From positions 59,310 through 123,309 of the forward strand of contig QKWP01000120.1 in the NCBI GenBank assembly GCA_003550325.1: a stretch of 64,000 bases of DNA, read 5' to 3'. This document shows positions 11,809 to 22,679 of this stretch, one piece after another (positions within the stretch are counted from its first letter, which is position 1; each line of letters opens with the position of its first letter). A model generated the notes under the pieces. The model saw only the letters and a list, made by a program, of their open reading frames with translations. It was not told the DNA's origin and did not search any database. The stretch is from Gigaspora rosea. Its lineage: Eukaryota; Glomeromycota; Glomeromycetes; Diversisporales; Gigasporaceae. A program made the translations under genes and the position numbers.

Positions 11809-13530
11809 TTACCACTTTCCAATTTCGTACCAAGGAATAACACAGACACCACATTTTTCTTTTAACTCTTCCAATTCTTTTATAACTTTACAATTATATT
11901 TAACATCTCCTCCAATTCCAAGATATTTCACCGAAGAACCAGCTCGTCCCTTAATAAAACTTGTAATTCCTTTCATATCCATATATAAAATTTTAACAAC
12001 GTCAACAATTAAAACTTTTAATTTTGCATTACAACAATCACTTAATAATCCATCCAATTGAATTTTTTGATAACCACATTGAAGTTTTAAATATGTGAGC
12101 GAAGGAGGAAGTGATTTTCCTGAAATAATTGAAGATTCAGAAACCGAAATAGAAATTGGAATTTGAATAGTTAAGTGTGTGACGTTTTGTAATGTTTGAA
12201 ATAATGAACTCAATAAATGATCATGAAGGGATGGTTGATAATTTAAAAGAGTAAGATTGGTAATTTCAGGACAAATTGCAATTATGGAATTAATAGTATC
12301 TTGTGTTATTACGTCCATAGTTAATTCCCGTAAGGATGATTTTCCAACAGTTCGAATTAACAAAGAAGAAATTATGGTATTCTTTGATAATTTTTCGAGA
12401 TGTAATTTCTTTAAATTTTCAAATTTAATCTTATTCCACATTTCATCAATAGTTGAAGGTGTTGTAGTTACATTATTTGTTATATCTTGAATTCTAAGAC
12501 TTCCACAATTTGATATTTTAAGATTTTCCAAATTCGTACATTTAGCCAAATCGTACAGTGACAATGTCGTAATTTCAACTCTGTCTATTTCTACGGAGGT
12601 TAATGAACGAACTTGAGATTGTAATGCTTGAAATATATCTTGTGAATCTTTTTCATTTTCTACACCTTCTAAACTAAATTCTTTTAATCTATCTTGAGCC
12701 ATTATAATTGATACTATAGCTTCTATGGCATCAGAATTATTTTCAAATCTAGGAAGTTTGATACCTAAAATTTGAATTCTTTTACATAATTTTGGAATCA
12801 TTTTTAATAAATTAATAGAGTTTTTTAACATAGGTTGTGTGGAATAATCTATTTCAAATTTTGAAATATTTGATAACCCAAAAGTCTGTGGGATTTTTAA
12901 ATGTGAATAAAGTTCTGGAATATCATCATGATCTGGGTAATTATCAACCTTAAAATATCTTAAATTTACGGAATTTCTTAAAAATAATTTCCATAAAATT
13001 GAAGTCATAAAATTTAATTGATCATCCATTTGATTCATTTGACAACTGAATTCCATATTATATCTAAAAATCAAAGAATGTACAAATAATTCCAAATTTT
13101 TGATTGAAAGTTCTTGTAACATCATAGGATAATTAAATAATGGTTTTCCTTGTTGAAATAATTCTGTTACTAATTCAGTGTCAAAAGAATTTTGAATCAA
13201 AAAATCTCCAAGTTCAGATTTTTCAGTATCATTAAGTGATGAAAGGTAAACTAAAATAATTTTGCACATATTCTCAGGAGTTAAATTATCATCAAATGGA
13301 CGAGCCCATAAAAAAGGGATTACGTTGCGACACCAATAACGGTTTATGAGTAAGAATGGGTGCAACGCTTCTCCTTGATCAACTAGATTCTGAAATATTT
13401 GGTACATACATTCGGCAGGAAGAGTTGGTACTACTAACGGTTTTTTAATTTGGATAGGGGCGAAAAGGTTTATCATGAATTTCATTAATGGATTGTCTGA
13501 CATTTTTGAAAAATCGTTAAAATGAATCAA
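11809..13530 (-). CDS. F-box/LRR-like protein
   Basis: A single 573-residue open frame. An F-box-like motif lies at about residues 37-80: 'LPAECMYQIFQNL' leads into 'LINRYWCRNVIPFLWARPF', the pattern of fungal F-box proteins whose F-box binds the Skp1 adaptor of an SCF ubiquitin ligase. The rest is regularly spaced Leu/Ile/Asn-rich segments, such as 'LENLKISNCGSL' and 'LKKLHLEKLS', consistent with degenerate leucine-rich repeats that would bind a substrate. No substrate can be inferred. It ends 'CVIPWYEIGKW'. The first ATG is used; a second Met at residue 10 is possible. The 538-residue protein at 41400-43016 has the same layout and a similar tail. Poly(T) tracts flank the gene. The antisense frames at 11714-12061 and 12257-12490 are shadows. 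Confidence 0.9.
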   Translation of the reverse strand: MIHFNDFSKMSDNPLMKFMINLFAPIQIKKPLVVPTLPAECMYQIFQNLVDQGEALHPFLLINRYWCRNVIPFLWARPFDDNLTPENMCKIILVYLSSLNDTEKSELGDFLIQNSFDTELVTELFQQGKPLFNYPMMLQELSIKNLELFVHSLIFRYNMEFSCQMNQMDDQLNFMTSILWKLFLRNSVNLRYFKVDNYPDHDDIPELYSHLKIPQTFGLSNISKFEIDYSTQPMLKNSINLLKMIPKLCKRIQILGIKLPRFENNSDAIEAIVSIIMAQDRLKEFSLEGVENEKDSQDIFQALQSQVRSLTSVEIDRVEITTLSLYDLAKCTNLENLKISNCGSLRIQDITNNVTTTPSTIDEMWNKIKFENLKKLHLEKLSKNTIISSLLIRTVGKSSLRELTMDVITQDTINSIIAICPEITNLTLLNYQPSLHDHLLSSLFQTLQNVTHLTIQIPISISVSESSIISGKSLPPSLTYLKLQCGYQKIQLDGLLSDCCNAKLKVLIVDVVKILYMDMKGITSFIKGRAGSSVKYLGIGGDVKYNCKVIKELEELKEKCGVCVIPWYEIGKW

Positions 13531-15049
13531 TCTTAAAAATGACTCGTTAGTTCGTTAGATAAACTTTCTTTTTTTCTTTCGTAGAGAAGAAAAAAAAATA
13601 TTTTAAAAAAAAATATTTCGAACTTGTAATTTCAAGGAGTAAGGAAAGGAATGAAGTATTTATAGAAAAAATTGGTCAAAAAAAAAAAAAAAAAAATATT
13701 AAAATCGGTTTTAATAATACCTACTTCCAAATTCAGATAACATTTAGGGCGTCAATTGTTCCCATTCTGAAATCAATTATTTACAGTGTAAAAAAAAAAA
13801 ATGATGATATATTAATATTCATGTAATACATGTATTACATTGAGTGCATATAATCTATTAATAAACTGGTATTTTCATAACCACATAGCCACAAAGTTAG
13901 TTTAAAATAACAGGAACAGTCCAAAAAAAGAATTATGACAGATATCAACCGACATCTACATTGTTCATCAATGCGTTTAGTGCGTCACAACCATAATTTG
14001 TGGTAGTTCAAAAATTTCAATGAGACGGTTTGACATTTTAGACAAAAAGTTATCTTTAGCTCTATGCTCCAAATTAGTTAGAGGCTAAGGAGGGAATATA
14101 TAGTATACTAAATAAACTATATAAACTATATAAATTATATAAACTATATAAGAGTGTTCAACGAATATATATTTTACGTATTAATATAATTTTTTAACAC
14201 ATTGTATTTAATTAATTGTTTTATCGGACATTGTTTGCGCTAAACGCAAAAATTTAAAAAAGTTCAATATCGAAATAATTTTTATTAATATGGATAAGGT
14301 ATAATGGCATCATTGGGAAAATTCTCGACCGAAATACTACATAAAATAAGAACAATATGTTTCATCTCTATATGTACCAGCCACCTTCTATCGAACAATT
14401 GAGCCATAGTGCATGATTTATTAAAGGTAATTACAATGAAAATTTTTTACCTATTGGAGATTATTATTTCGATACATTTTATTTCCTTATAGAGCTAGAT
14501 CGAACACTTTAATACGTAATTTCATTTTAAAATTAACGTGCTTACTTAATTATTGTTTTGACTTACCTGAAAAGGAATAAACTACATTGAGAACAGAACC
14601 ACATTTTGTGGGGAAATTCTAAATAGCAAACGTGCTTTCCAAAAGCCATAAGTATCCTCATATGTATGTGTCAATTATTGCATCGGTTATTTTAAATAAT
14701 TTAAAGCGCTAAAACAAAAATCTCATGTTCCTTTTTAACTAATCTATATATAATTAAGTGTTCTAGTATTTACATATGATTATTACCTAAAGCATTTTTT
14801 TTTTTTATACAAACTTAGATTAATCATTCATAATTCAAATATGACAGAAAAAAATAAATATGTTTTTTTTTTATTTACAAAAAATTCATTTAGGCATTTC
14901 TCAATTAAAAAATATTAAAAGATTGCTGCATAGCATAATAAAACAATAATGCCTGTCAAAATTATTATGTGTAGCAAAATATTGTGCTACGTCTGTTATA
15001 ATTCTGAAAAAAATAATTTCCCCGATATTTCAAATGTAAATCATCAACT
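13531..15049. other. gene-free spacer upstream of the F-box gene
   Basis: Contains poly(A/T) runs, ATAAACTATATAAACT-type short tandem repetition at about 14105-14150, and no supported exon. The first few hundred bases presumably hold the F-box gene's promoter, but I see no distinct motif. Confidence 0.4.
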
Positions 15050-17366
15050 TTACATTTCATCCGTTCTTTCATCACCATCTTGTGATTTTTCATCAGCATG
15101 TTGACCGACCAATAAATAATTTACCACAAATCCATCAGATTTTTTTTCAATTTCACCTCTAATTCGTTCATTATCATCATCACTTTCTGTATTAACATTA
15201 TTATCTCTCGTATCATTATTCAAATTTATCGATATATGACCATCATCTATAAAACTTGAATTTCTACTTGTAAATCTTCCTCTACCTCCATCACCTCCAT
15301 CCATTCCATTCCTACCTTCTAAAACATCTCTATTTTGTTCTTTCTTTGATTTGTTACCTCTTGAATTATTATGAGTATTTTCATCTCCAATAATTTCATA
15401 TTTGGATTCCCCATCATTTTTACCCGTCATCCAGTATACATCAATCATTACATTCACGGCAAAGAATACAAAAAATGCTATTGTAATTTGAATAAGTGCA
15501 TATGAAAATGCATCAATACCATTTGTAGAAAGATACAGAACTTGATCTTCGTGTGCACCCATAAAAAGAAGACCGGAAATTATCAGTAACTAAATTAAGT
15601 TTAAAAAAAAAAGTATATTTATATAATTAAGAGAAATAATATAATATCATATCAAAAAAATTATTAATTATTGTTTTTTTTCTTACAAAAGGACACAAAC
15701 TTCTGAATGGAGTAATTGGTTTCTCTACGACTAGAAAACAAACTTCAATCAATCGTGTAATACCAGCACCAATTAAGGTAAATCCAAACATTCTGTGAAT
15801 TTCTGATGATATGTCTAATTGTTGAGCTTGTTGACTCAGGATATAGCCGGTGAATATTATTATTAACGATGGAATTAAATTTCGTTTTATGCCTTTGCGG
15901 GATAGATAGATACCGAGTAGGCCTCCTGACCACCACATGATGCCTACAAGTGTGTGCTAATTTTTAATTTTATAATAAATAAATAAATAAATAAAAGTAT
16001 TAAAGTTATTGATAAAATAATGTGTAATTATGTACTGTATAATGATGTGTAAAAGAATTTTAAAATTACGCATACTTGTACATCACCGGCAGTCCAACTC
16101 TTTTATGAAAAAAAATGTTAATCTCTTCGTTTCATTAAATTCTTTATTATCATTTACATCATAAAAATACTTACTGTTCCCCATCTAAAAAAAAAAACAT
16201 TATTGAAATTTAATATTAAAAATTTAAAATAATTTAAATTTTACAATTTAATAATAATAAACATAAACTCATTTCTAATTTACCGATGTTCCATAAATGT
16301 GTTTATAAATCCCCAAATCATAATAACCCAACTATCGTAATAATCTTGTGATTTTCCTTTACGGTTTAACCATTCTGTAGCAAATCTCATAACAAGTATT
16401 AATAGTATTCCATGTGCAATGAAAGAGGAACCCTATAAATATATAAATCAGTGATTATTATTATTTTTACTAAGAGAGAGATTACTTTATATCAATTAAT
16501 AATATATATATAGAATTATTATATAAATTACCATTATGAAATGTGCAAGACATTGTCCTAATTTGTTTCCTCTAATGGAAATTAAAACAAAAAATTGTAA
16601 AATAGTGTAAAAAAAAAAGACTCGATTATTTTGATTCTTCACATCATTCTTTTTTTCATTTTTTAACTTACCTACACCATCCAGTAGCGGTAATAACACC
16701 CAAAACCATTTGTATATATCCAACAACTGGCATACAAATGCCAATCACTCCATGAAACTTAACGCTCATAGGTCTAATCCATTGATTTGCACCACTTTCA
16801 AAATGACATTTAAGATATAAACCAAGACAAACTTGTCCTGCTAGTAAAAGCATGATATAAGAAGAGTATGCAGCATGTGCTGTGTCACCGGCAAATTGAC
16901 GACCTTCGTGAGCATGGCCTAGAAAGTATCCCAATGTGGCTATGAAGGTGCCTACGAGTTGAAAGGGAACATGAAAACGAGAACGGGAAAAGCCCAATAC
17001 CATGCCTTTTTCGTGTAACAAAGTTGATATTTAAAAGAATAATATGTTATTAACAAATTAAAAACAGAATTAAAACATTAGATGATTAGATGATACTATA
17101 ACAGTAACAGTATACAATATACAAAACAATAAACAAAACAATATAAATGATTCTAACATACCAGTTGGAAATATAATACCAAAAGCTAAGGACATGAATA
17201 TTATATGGGCCCAAAGAGTTCCATCAATTGGATCATCCGTTGCTCCGATATCACCTGTTAGGTCAGTTGCACGTTCATGAGCAATTATTGTTGGGATTAT
17301 TAATAATAACCAAATTATCATTTTTATCATTTGTTGAGTTATCGAGGTTATCGAAAAAAACTCCAT
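15050..17366 (-). CDS. DUF2427/YTP1-family membrane protein, 8 exons
   Basis: Joining exons 17366-17162, 17005-16672, 16571-16532, 16432-16284, 16194-16185, 16099-16076, 15956-15687 and 15589-15050 gives one uninterrupted 523-residue frame (1572 nt with stop). Every intron is GT-AG and 85-156 nt long. The protein starts with a signal-like hydrophobic stretch (about residues 13-29). A cytochrome-b561-like DUF2427 region follows ('ARLGHAHEGR'-like text read here as LGHAHEGRQFAGD, then VKFHGVIGICMPVVGY). The YTP1 C-terminal region contains EHRWGTSWTAGDVQHT and GLLFMGAHEDQV. It ends in a hydrophilic D/E/N-rich tail (about 400-523). The family is multi-pass and its biochemical role is not established. 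Exons 5 and 6 are only 10 and 24 nt, yet both encode the conserved RWGT..W..GDVQ motif, which supports the model. An alternative start is Met13. Confidence 0.9.
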
Positions 17367-18461
17367 CGATCATTTAAATCGAAAAAAAAAAACAATGTAA
17401 AATTATTATAAAATTATTAAAATATTAAAATTATAAAATTTCTAGCTGATAAAAAATTAATGATCATCGTTATCGCATTATTTATACCAAATTATTGCAT
17501 ATTTATATGAAATTATTTGGAAGGTGACTATGGTGTTTATTCAAAACATTGGTTCATTTTTCGATTAATACTTAAATTATAAAATTGGTGGCTTTGTCAA
17601 AAATTCTAAAAGTGAATGAATCCAATTTACTTTAGTCACATGAAAAATCGTAAAGGTATTTGAGTATCAAATATGGCTTATAAAAAATCAAGATAATAAC
17701 ATGTTATTTAATTTTATCATCAAATTAGAGATCGATACGTATAAACGATTATAATTGAAAATTCTAAAAATTCTAAGCAATTTTAACTTGTTCATTGTGT
17801 TTCAATCAAGCCACCATAATAACAATGATCCGATCAATCATTAATTCGAAATTACATCAAATTACGTGATTAAGCTTAATATTCTAATTGTATAATTGTA
17901 TAAATAATTGTATAACGATAAAAAGTTAACTAGGCCACAGGGCCGAGCGTTGCCCCGGAACGAGATTTCTAATTTGCATTATAAAGTTTGAAATTGCTTT
18001 TTTTTTTTGTATCATATTAGTTTTTTTAGTTAAATTTTTTTGTTATACTAATTTTTTGTACTTATATTAGTCCCCTTTTGTACTGTATGTTATATTTGTT
18101 ATAAGTATATTGACAAAGATGGGTATTTTAACCAATCAATATGTCTCGCGATCTAGTGGTTTTATTATATTTGTAAAAATTATTCAGTTCCTATCTATAT
18201 TTGGTTCTTTAAGAAAGAATAAGGATATTTTGACGAATTGAGGTTGTATTGGGACTTAGTAATCAAATTTGAATGATGTTTTTACAATTCAATTCTTCAT
18301 GGTGAAAAAGACTAAATTTTCTATATAATGAGTACCCCATGATCAGTACTATATATGTCATTACTTCATTACTTTATAGTTGAATTTTATTTCATATCAG
18401 ATATGATGCATTAGAATACGACGTTTCTATTCATTATTAAAATTTTAGTTCACAGAAGTAT
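17367..18461. other. gene-free region upstream of the YTP1-family gene
   Basis: Presumably includes the promoter of the minus-strand gene that starts at 17366. I see AT-rich sequence and no strong motif or exon. Confidence 0.4.
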
Positions 18462-18578
18462 TACCGTATAAACTAGAAACAACTCTCGGGGTGTTATTTT
18501 GAGATTTGGCCAGAATTGAACTTAATTTAGACCAAAATCTGAAATTACACCCTGGACGTTATTTCGAGTTTATATAGT
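18462..18578. repeat. MITE, TACCGTATAAACT termini
   Basis: The left end TACCGTATAAACTAGAAACA and the right end GTTATTTCGAGTTTATATAG are imperfect inverse copies. Interior GGTGTTATTTTGAGATTTGG and CTGAAATTACACCCTGG continue the symmetry. It resembles the 9058 and 7565 repeats in its TACCGTA start and GTTATTTCG motif. The right end runs directly into the decamer array at 18581. Confidence 0.7.
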
Positions 18579-18580
18579 AA

Positions 18581-18670
18581 CTAACTATAGCTAACTATAG
18601 CTAACTATAGCTAACTATAGCTAACTATAACTAACTATAGCTAACTATAGCTAACTATAACTAACTATAG
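18581..18670 (+). repeat. 10-bp tandem repeat (CTAACTATAG)n
   Basis: Nine consecutive decamers CTAACTATAG, two of which read CTAACTATAA. It abuts the right end of the preceding MITE, whose TATAGTAACTAAC could have seeded the array. Confidence 0.95.
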
Positions 18671-18949
18671 CGTGAGCTAATACGTTTATGCTTAAACTAT
18701 CGCATATAATATGGCAACTTGTGACCAGATCCTTATTTTATCCTAAGTATAAAAATAGAACCAAAAAAAGACACAAAAAATGGGTATATTACACGTATTA
18801 TTCTTTTTTTCACATTGTTTCATATCAACATAACCTGCATTAACGCCTTCGCCATTCTCCGGAAACGCGCCTAGTATCGCACCAAAATTAGTTATGGATC
18901 GCTTTTAAATTTCAATCTGCGCAAAGAATAACAAATCACGATTCCACGA

Positions 18950-19150
18950 GAAATAATCAAAAGTCTTTTTTGTTTTTTTAAAGAAATAATCAAAGCTTTT
19001 TTTTTTTAAAGAAATATTAAGTTTTTTTAAAGAAATAATCGGGGTTTTTTTAAAGAGATAATCGATGCTTTTTTTTTTAAAGAATTAATCGGTTTTTTTT
19101 AAAGAGATAATCGAAGTTTTTTTTTTTTAAAGAAATAATCGAAATTTTAT
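18950..19150 (+). repeat. minisatellite, TTTTTTAAAGAAATAATCG unit
   Basis: About seven imperfect units of roughly 25-32 bp, each containing AAAGARATAATCG followed by a poly(T) tract of variable length. It ends at an ATATATATCAGATATATA palindrome. Confidence 0.85.
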
Positions 19151-19310
19151 ATATATATCAGATATATATATATATATAATTTATTCAACATATTACTGTA
19201 TTAAAATTTATTTAATCATCGTTATAAATTCTAGAATGTATAAAATGCATTTACATCCAAATTCAAATTTTATTTAATACACGTATAAAACTTCAAATCT
19301 GAATTTAATG

Positions 19311-19599
19311 CTACCAGTAAAATGTATTTTGGTTACGTTCACTCCAAGTTTTGGGATGCATTTTTGCTCGTTCGGAACCTTTGATATCATCTACCATTTT
19401 TTTTTTGAATAGGTTTAAAGTACGATTCAATACTTCGAAGCCTTTTCTTTTTGGAAGATTATTAGACTTTTCAAGACAATCAACTACCTAAAATATAATT
19501 AAACACAGAAATTTAATGATAAAAATAATTTTTTTATACCTCCTTCCTTAAAACTTCAGCTTCGGTCGGATTCACTATCTTAAATGCTTGATTCCTCAT
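19311..19599 (-). CDS. small two-exon gene, 78-residue unrecognised protein
   Basis: Exon 19599-19540 starts ATG and reads 'MRNQAFKIVNPTEAEVLRKE'. A GTATAA donor is followed after 52 nt by an acceptor TTTTAG, and exon 19487-19311 continues in frame from 'VVDCLEKSNNLPKRKG' to the stop after 'WSERNQNTFYW'. The composition is non-repetitive and rich in Glu/Lys, unlike the AT-driven spurious frames around it. I do not recognise the family. It is charged, has no membrane segment, and is probably helical. The ATG lies immediately next to a MITE-like repeat (19600-19720), so the real 5' exons may be farther upstream, for example the partial exon at 20198-20518, or may have been displaced by the repeat. 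Confidence 0.6.
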
Positions 19600-19720
19600 T
19601 ACTGTATAAGCGCGAAATGACGCTCGTGGGCGTTATTTTAAAAATCGAGTTATTCAAAAATAGCTGATATGGTCTCGAATTAGCGCCCATGGCGTTCCGA
19701 ATTAACGCGCATCCTATGTA
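19600..19720. repeat. MITE-like repeat, 'TACTGTATA..ATGACGC' type, copy 2
   Basis: Reads TTACTGTATAAGCGCGAAAT, then CGTGGGCGTTATTTT, CAAAAATAGC, CGAATTAGCGCCCAT and CGAATTAACGCGCATCC, in the same order as copy 1 at 7565-7690. It starts one base from the ATG of the 78-residue gene. Confidence 0.6.
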
Positions 19721-20197
19721 ACATATAGCATATATAATTGTTGTTGGAAAAATGGTAAACAGTCGACTCTCTATAGGCACATCCTCTATAATTTCACTTC
19801 ACATGAATCTAATGCATTCCGAAGCGCACTTATTCCAATGTCATTTATGAAGTAACTTAATATGTAGATTACTTTCCATATGTGTGCATTCCGAAATGCA
19901 CTTTTTCCAATGTTATTTGTGGAAGATTGACTGTATTAAATTCAAAAAATCATCCTTATCTCAAATAGTGCATGGGCATATCCAAAATCGCGCACAGGTC
20001 AATCGCAAAAGGCGTTACGGAATTTGCCGGATCAATTGTTAAACTGCCTTGTGTGTAATTAATTAAGGTTGACGTTTGAATATTTTCCATAAAGTTTCTT
20101 TAGCTTTCCGTAATATGAAGTAGTTTTAATTTGTTTTATTCCAATATTTTTTGTGGTAAATCATCTCCTTTTTCACAGATCTTTACGGTCTTAAATG

Positions 20198-20518
20198 CTA
20201 ATAACTTACAAAAACTTCATTCATGTCATTTACTTCTAATTCGTTAGCTATTTGAAAAATATCTACATCTATCTCAAGATCCATATACGTATTTTTTTCT
20301 CCTTCAATATCCATAAGTTTTTCATAAACTATATGCTCTAACTCTTTGATTAAAATTCGATCCTCAAGTTTCCGTTTATTGCTTTCGTTTACACGGTTTG
20401 TACATTCAAAACTTGATTTATTATTATTTTGAAACGCAATATTTGGTTTTGTAATTCGACAATATGAACAAAATAAACCCAAGTTGTTATTATTTTTACA
20501 TATATTATTATTAATCAA
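20198..20518 (-). CDS. partial exon of a CxxC-start hypothetical protein
   Basis: A 106-codon frame. A Cys pair ('FCSYCRITKP') is followed by an Asn/Lys spacer ('NESNKRKLED') and an acidic helical part ('ELEHIVYEKLMDIEGEK', 'IDVDIFQIANELEV'). This order (CxxC, KRKLE, then a short conserved acidic block) resembles a lineage-expanded class of hypothetical proteins in arbuscular mycorrhizal fungi; the resemblance is from memory only. A consensus donor GTAAGT follows residue 104 (exon end 20210), so the last residues are probably intronic and more exons should exist. Splicing in phase 0 to the 19311-19599 gene would be possible but is not shown. The downstream Cys pair of a complete zinc ribbon is not seen. 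Confidence 0.45.
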   Translation of the reverse strand: MINNNICKNNNNLGLFCSYCRITKPNIAFQNNNKSSFECTNRVNESNKRKLEDRILIKELEHIVYEKLMDIEGEKNTYMDLEIDVDIFQIANELEVNDMNEVFVSY

Positions 20519-20519
20519 A

Positions 20520-22679
20520 TGTCGTCATTATTATTATTAATTTTAATGATGGCAAATAAATTTAGGCTCTGTACAAATATAACAGATTTTGGTGGTGGTC
20601 CTTCTCCGGATCAAAAATGAGCAGATTTATGGATATTTTTGGGGTTTCTTAATTAATATATTTTGAAAATAAATGGAATGGATGTTTAAAAAATCCTATT
20701 CTATTTTAAAATTCCGACACAGTGAATTAAATAGACACACATGTTAATAAAATTAATCGGTAGATTATGTCTATACAGGATTTATGCATCTCATATTTTG
20801 AAGTAAATACGTCACTTATTTTATGTAATTGTATATGGTCAAAATTAATGCAATTAGCAACGGTTTCCAAGAGAAATAGGGCATTCTCAAGCGCCTTAAT
20901 TAGTGGGTCAAAATGTGTCGGAGATGCGTCGGAAATTAATGTATAGTCTTAAACAAGATTTTTTTTTAAATTTAGTTTTAAATTTTAAATATTTGCAAGA
21001 AAATTAAAGATAAAATATTTGAAGAAATTATAAAAGTTTTTAAAAAATACAAATAAAAATTTGAAAATATTAACAAAAAATAATAAATCTAGTAGACAAT
21101 TTTAATGCTTACTAAGAGGTAAAAATGCCATTTCCAAAAAAACGGTTTTAATAATTAATGATCAATGAACTAAGTAAAAAATGTTCAGCACCCTAACCTA
21201 ATTTTAGCTTTAAATTTAGAGTAAAATTGTCGATAAATAATAAAATATAATGGTGAATTTTACTCAAATAAATTTGGATCTTATAAACAATTTTTTTATT
21301 GATATTCTATTTTTAATTATCAATAATTTACTTTATAAACAGTTTATTTTACTAATTTAGATTTAGAAGTTTGGTGCAAATTAATGCAATTTATAAATCT
21401 TATCATCTATAAAATAATAAACTATCTATAAAATAAACTGCCTATAAAATAAACTGTCTATAAAACAAGCTTATCTAAATTGAATTAATTGTCTATTGTC
21501 ATAAATGTCTGTGAACTGTCTTTAAAAATGAAATATCTCTATTTTTTTTTTTTTATTATTACTATTTTTCTGCAATTTACTAATTTCTATCTAAATTCGA
21601 CTCAATTAATACTTCAGACGAAATTTGATCACATATAGTAAGACTTAGGGTTCCTGCACTGTAAAAACCAGAAATTTTGTGTCCTCATATTAAGTAGGTA
21701 TTGATAATCGCATTTTTTTATTTTGCAATTCCTTTGCAAAAATTCTTGATATTATGATTTTTTGACTAGACTTAAGAGAGTATACGTTAATCATTTATTA
21801 TATGATTTTCATGATACAATAGGATTTTATATATAAAATTAAAATATGCTATTAATAAAAGTTTTTGAAACCACAGTCAATTTTTACCAAAATTGGGTAA
21901 TATGCAGAGTAAACCTTCTATTTATAGTAGTAAAATTTTTAGAGATTGTATTATTTTAAAAAAATATACTTCCTTATATAGTTAAATTTGCTAGAGAGCT
22001 TCAAATTTGCTAGAGTTACACGAAAAATAATAGTAAAATATTTCCAAAACAGGTAATTACCCAATCAGAGTTGCGTTTACTATATAATCTGTTATACAAA
22101 AAATTTGCAACACATATTATATGATAAATGATTTATATACACTCTACTCTTAATTAATTTTATTTTATTGTTAATTCAAATAATACACATATTTGTTTCT
22201 AAGAAAAACTGACAAAAGGAACTGATAAAAGGTACTTTATGAATAGGCCATTGAAAATAATTACAGGTATATTCTGCATATAAAAAGTGAAAATTTAAAA
22301 ATAATTTCAAAATGTGCTGAAACAAGACTATATACATTTCTTGATACTGTTCCAAGGTTTAATCCAAGTGAACTTTCTGCAATATATCCTTCAATTAATA
22401 ATGGTTTGGATTTACTGTTTTGTACTAAATTTAGACGGGTAAATCCTATCCAATAACCAAAAGTTAGAGAAAAAATACTATATATTCCATGATAAAATAA
22501 GCAAAAAGGCAACATCATTTGAATTTATATTAATTTTTATGAACACCATAGTCCATCATATTCAATTTTATGTAAATAAGAACATATAGCTATCTATTGA
22601 AGTTGAGCTCAACAGAAATTGTAGTTATAGTTATGTAAATTATAATATATATATTTATGAAAACTATTAGCAGATTTAT
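20520..22679. other. gene-free region with possible remnant at 22261-22518
   Basis: 20640-20820 repeats the 10985-11110 sequence (TTCCGACACAGTGAATTAAAT). 21410-21470 has short tandem AAATAAACT(A/G)TCTAT units. The minus frame 22261-22518 ('RLNLVQNSKSKPLLIEGYIA') is less repetitive than its surroundings and might be an old coding remnant, but I recognise nothing in it and give it no gene call. Confidence 0.35.

Noticed and set aside
11714..12490. Plus-strand frames at 11714-12061 and 12257-12490
   Set aside because: Antisense shadows of the F-box gene; no domain.
18581..18670. CRISPR-like array
   Set aside because: A contiguous 10-bp tandem repeat without spacers in a eukaryotic context; simple replication slippage explains it.
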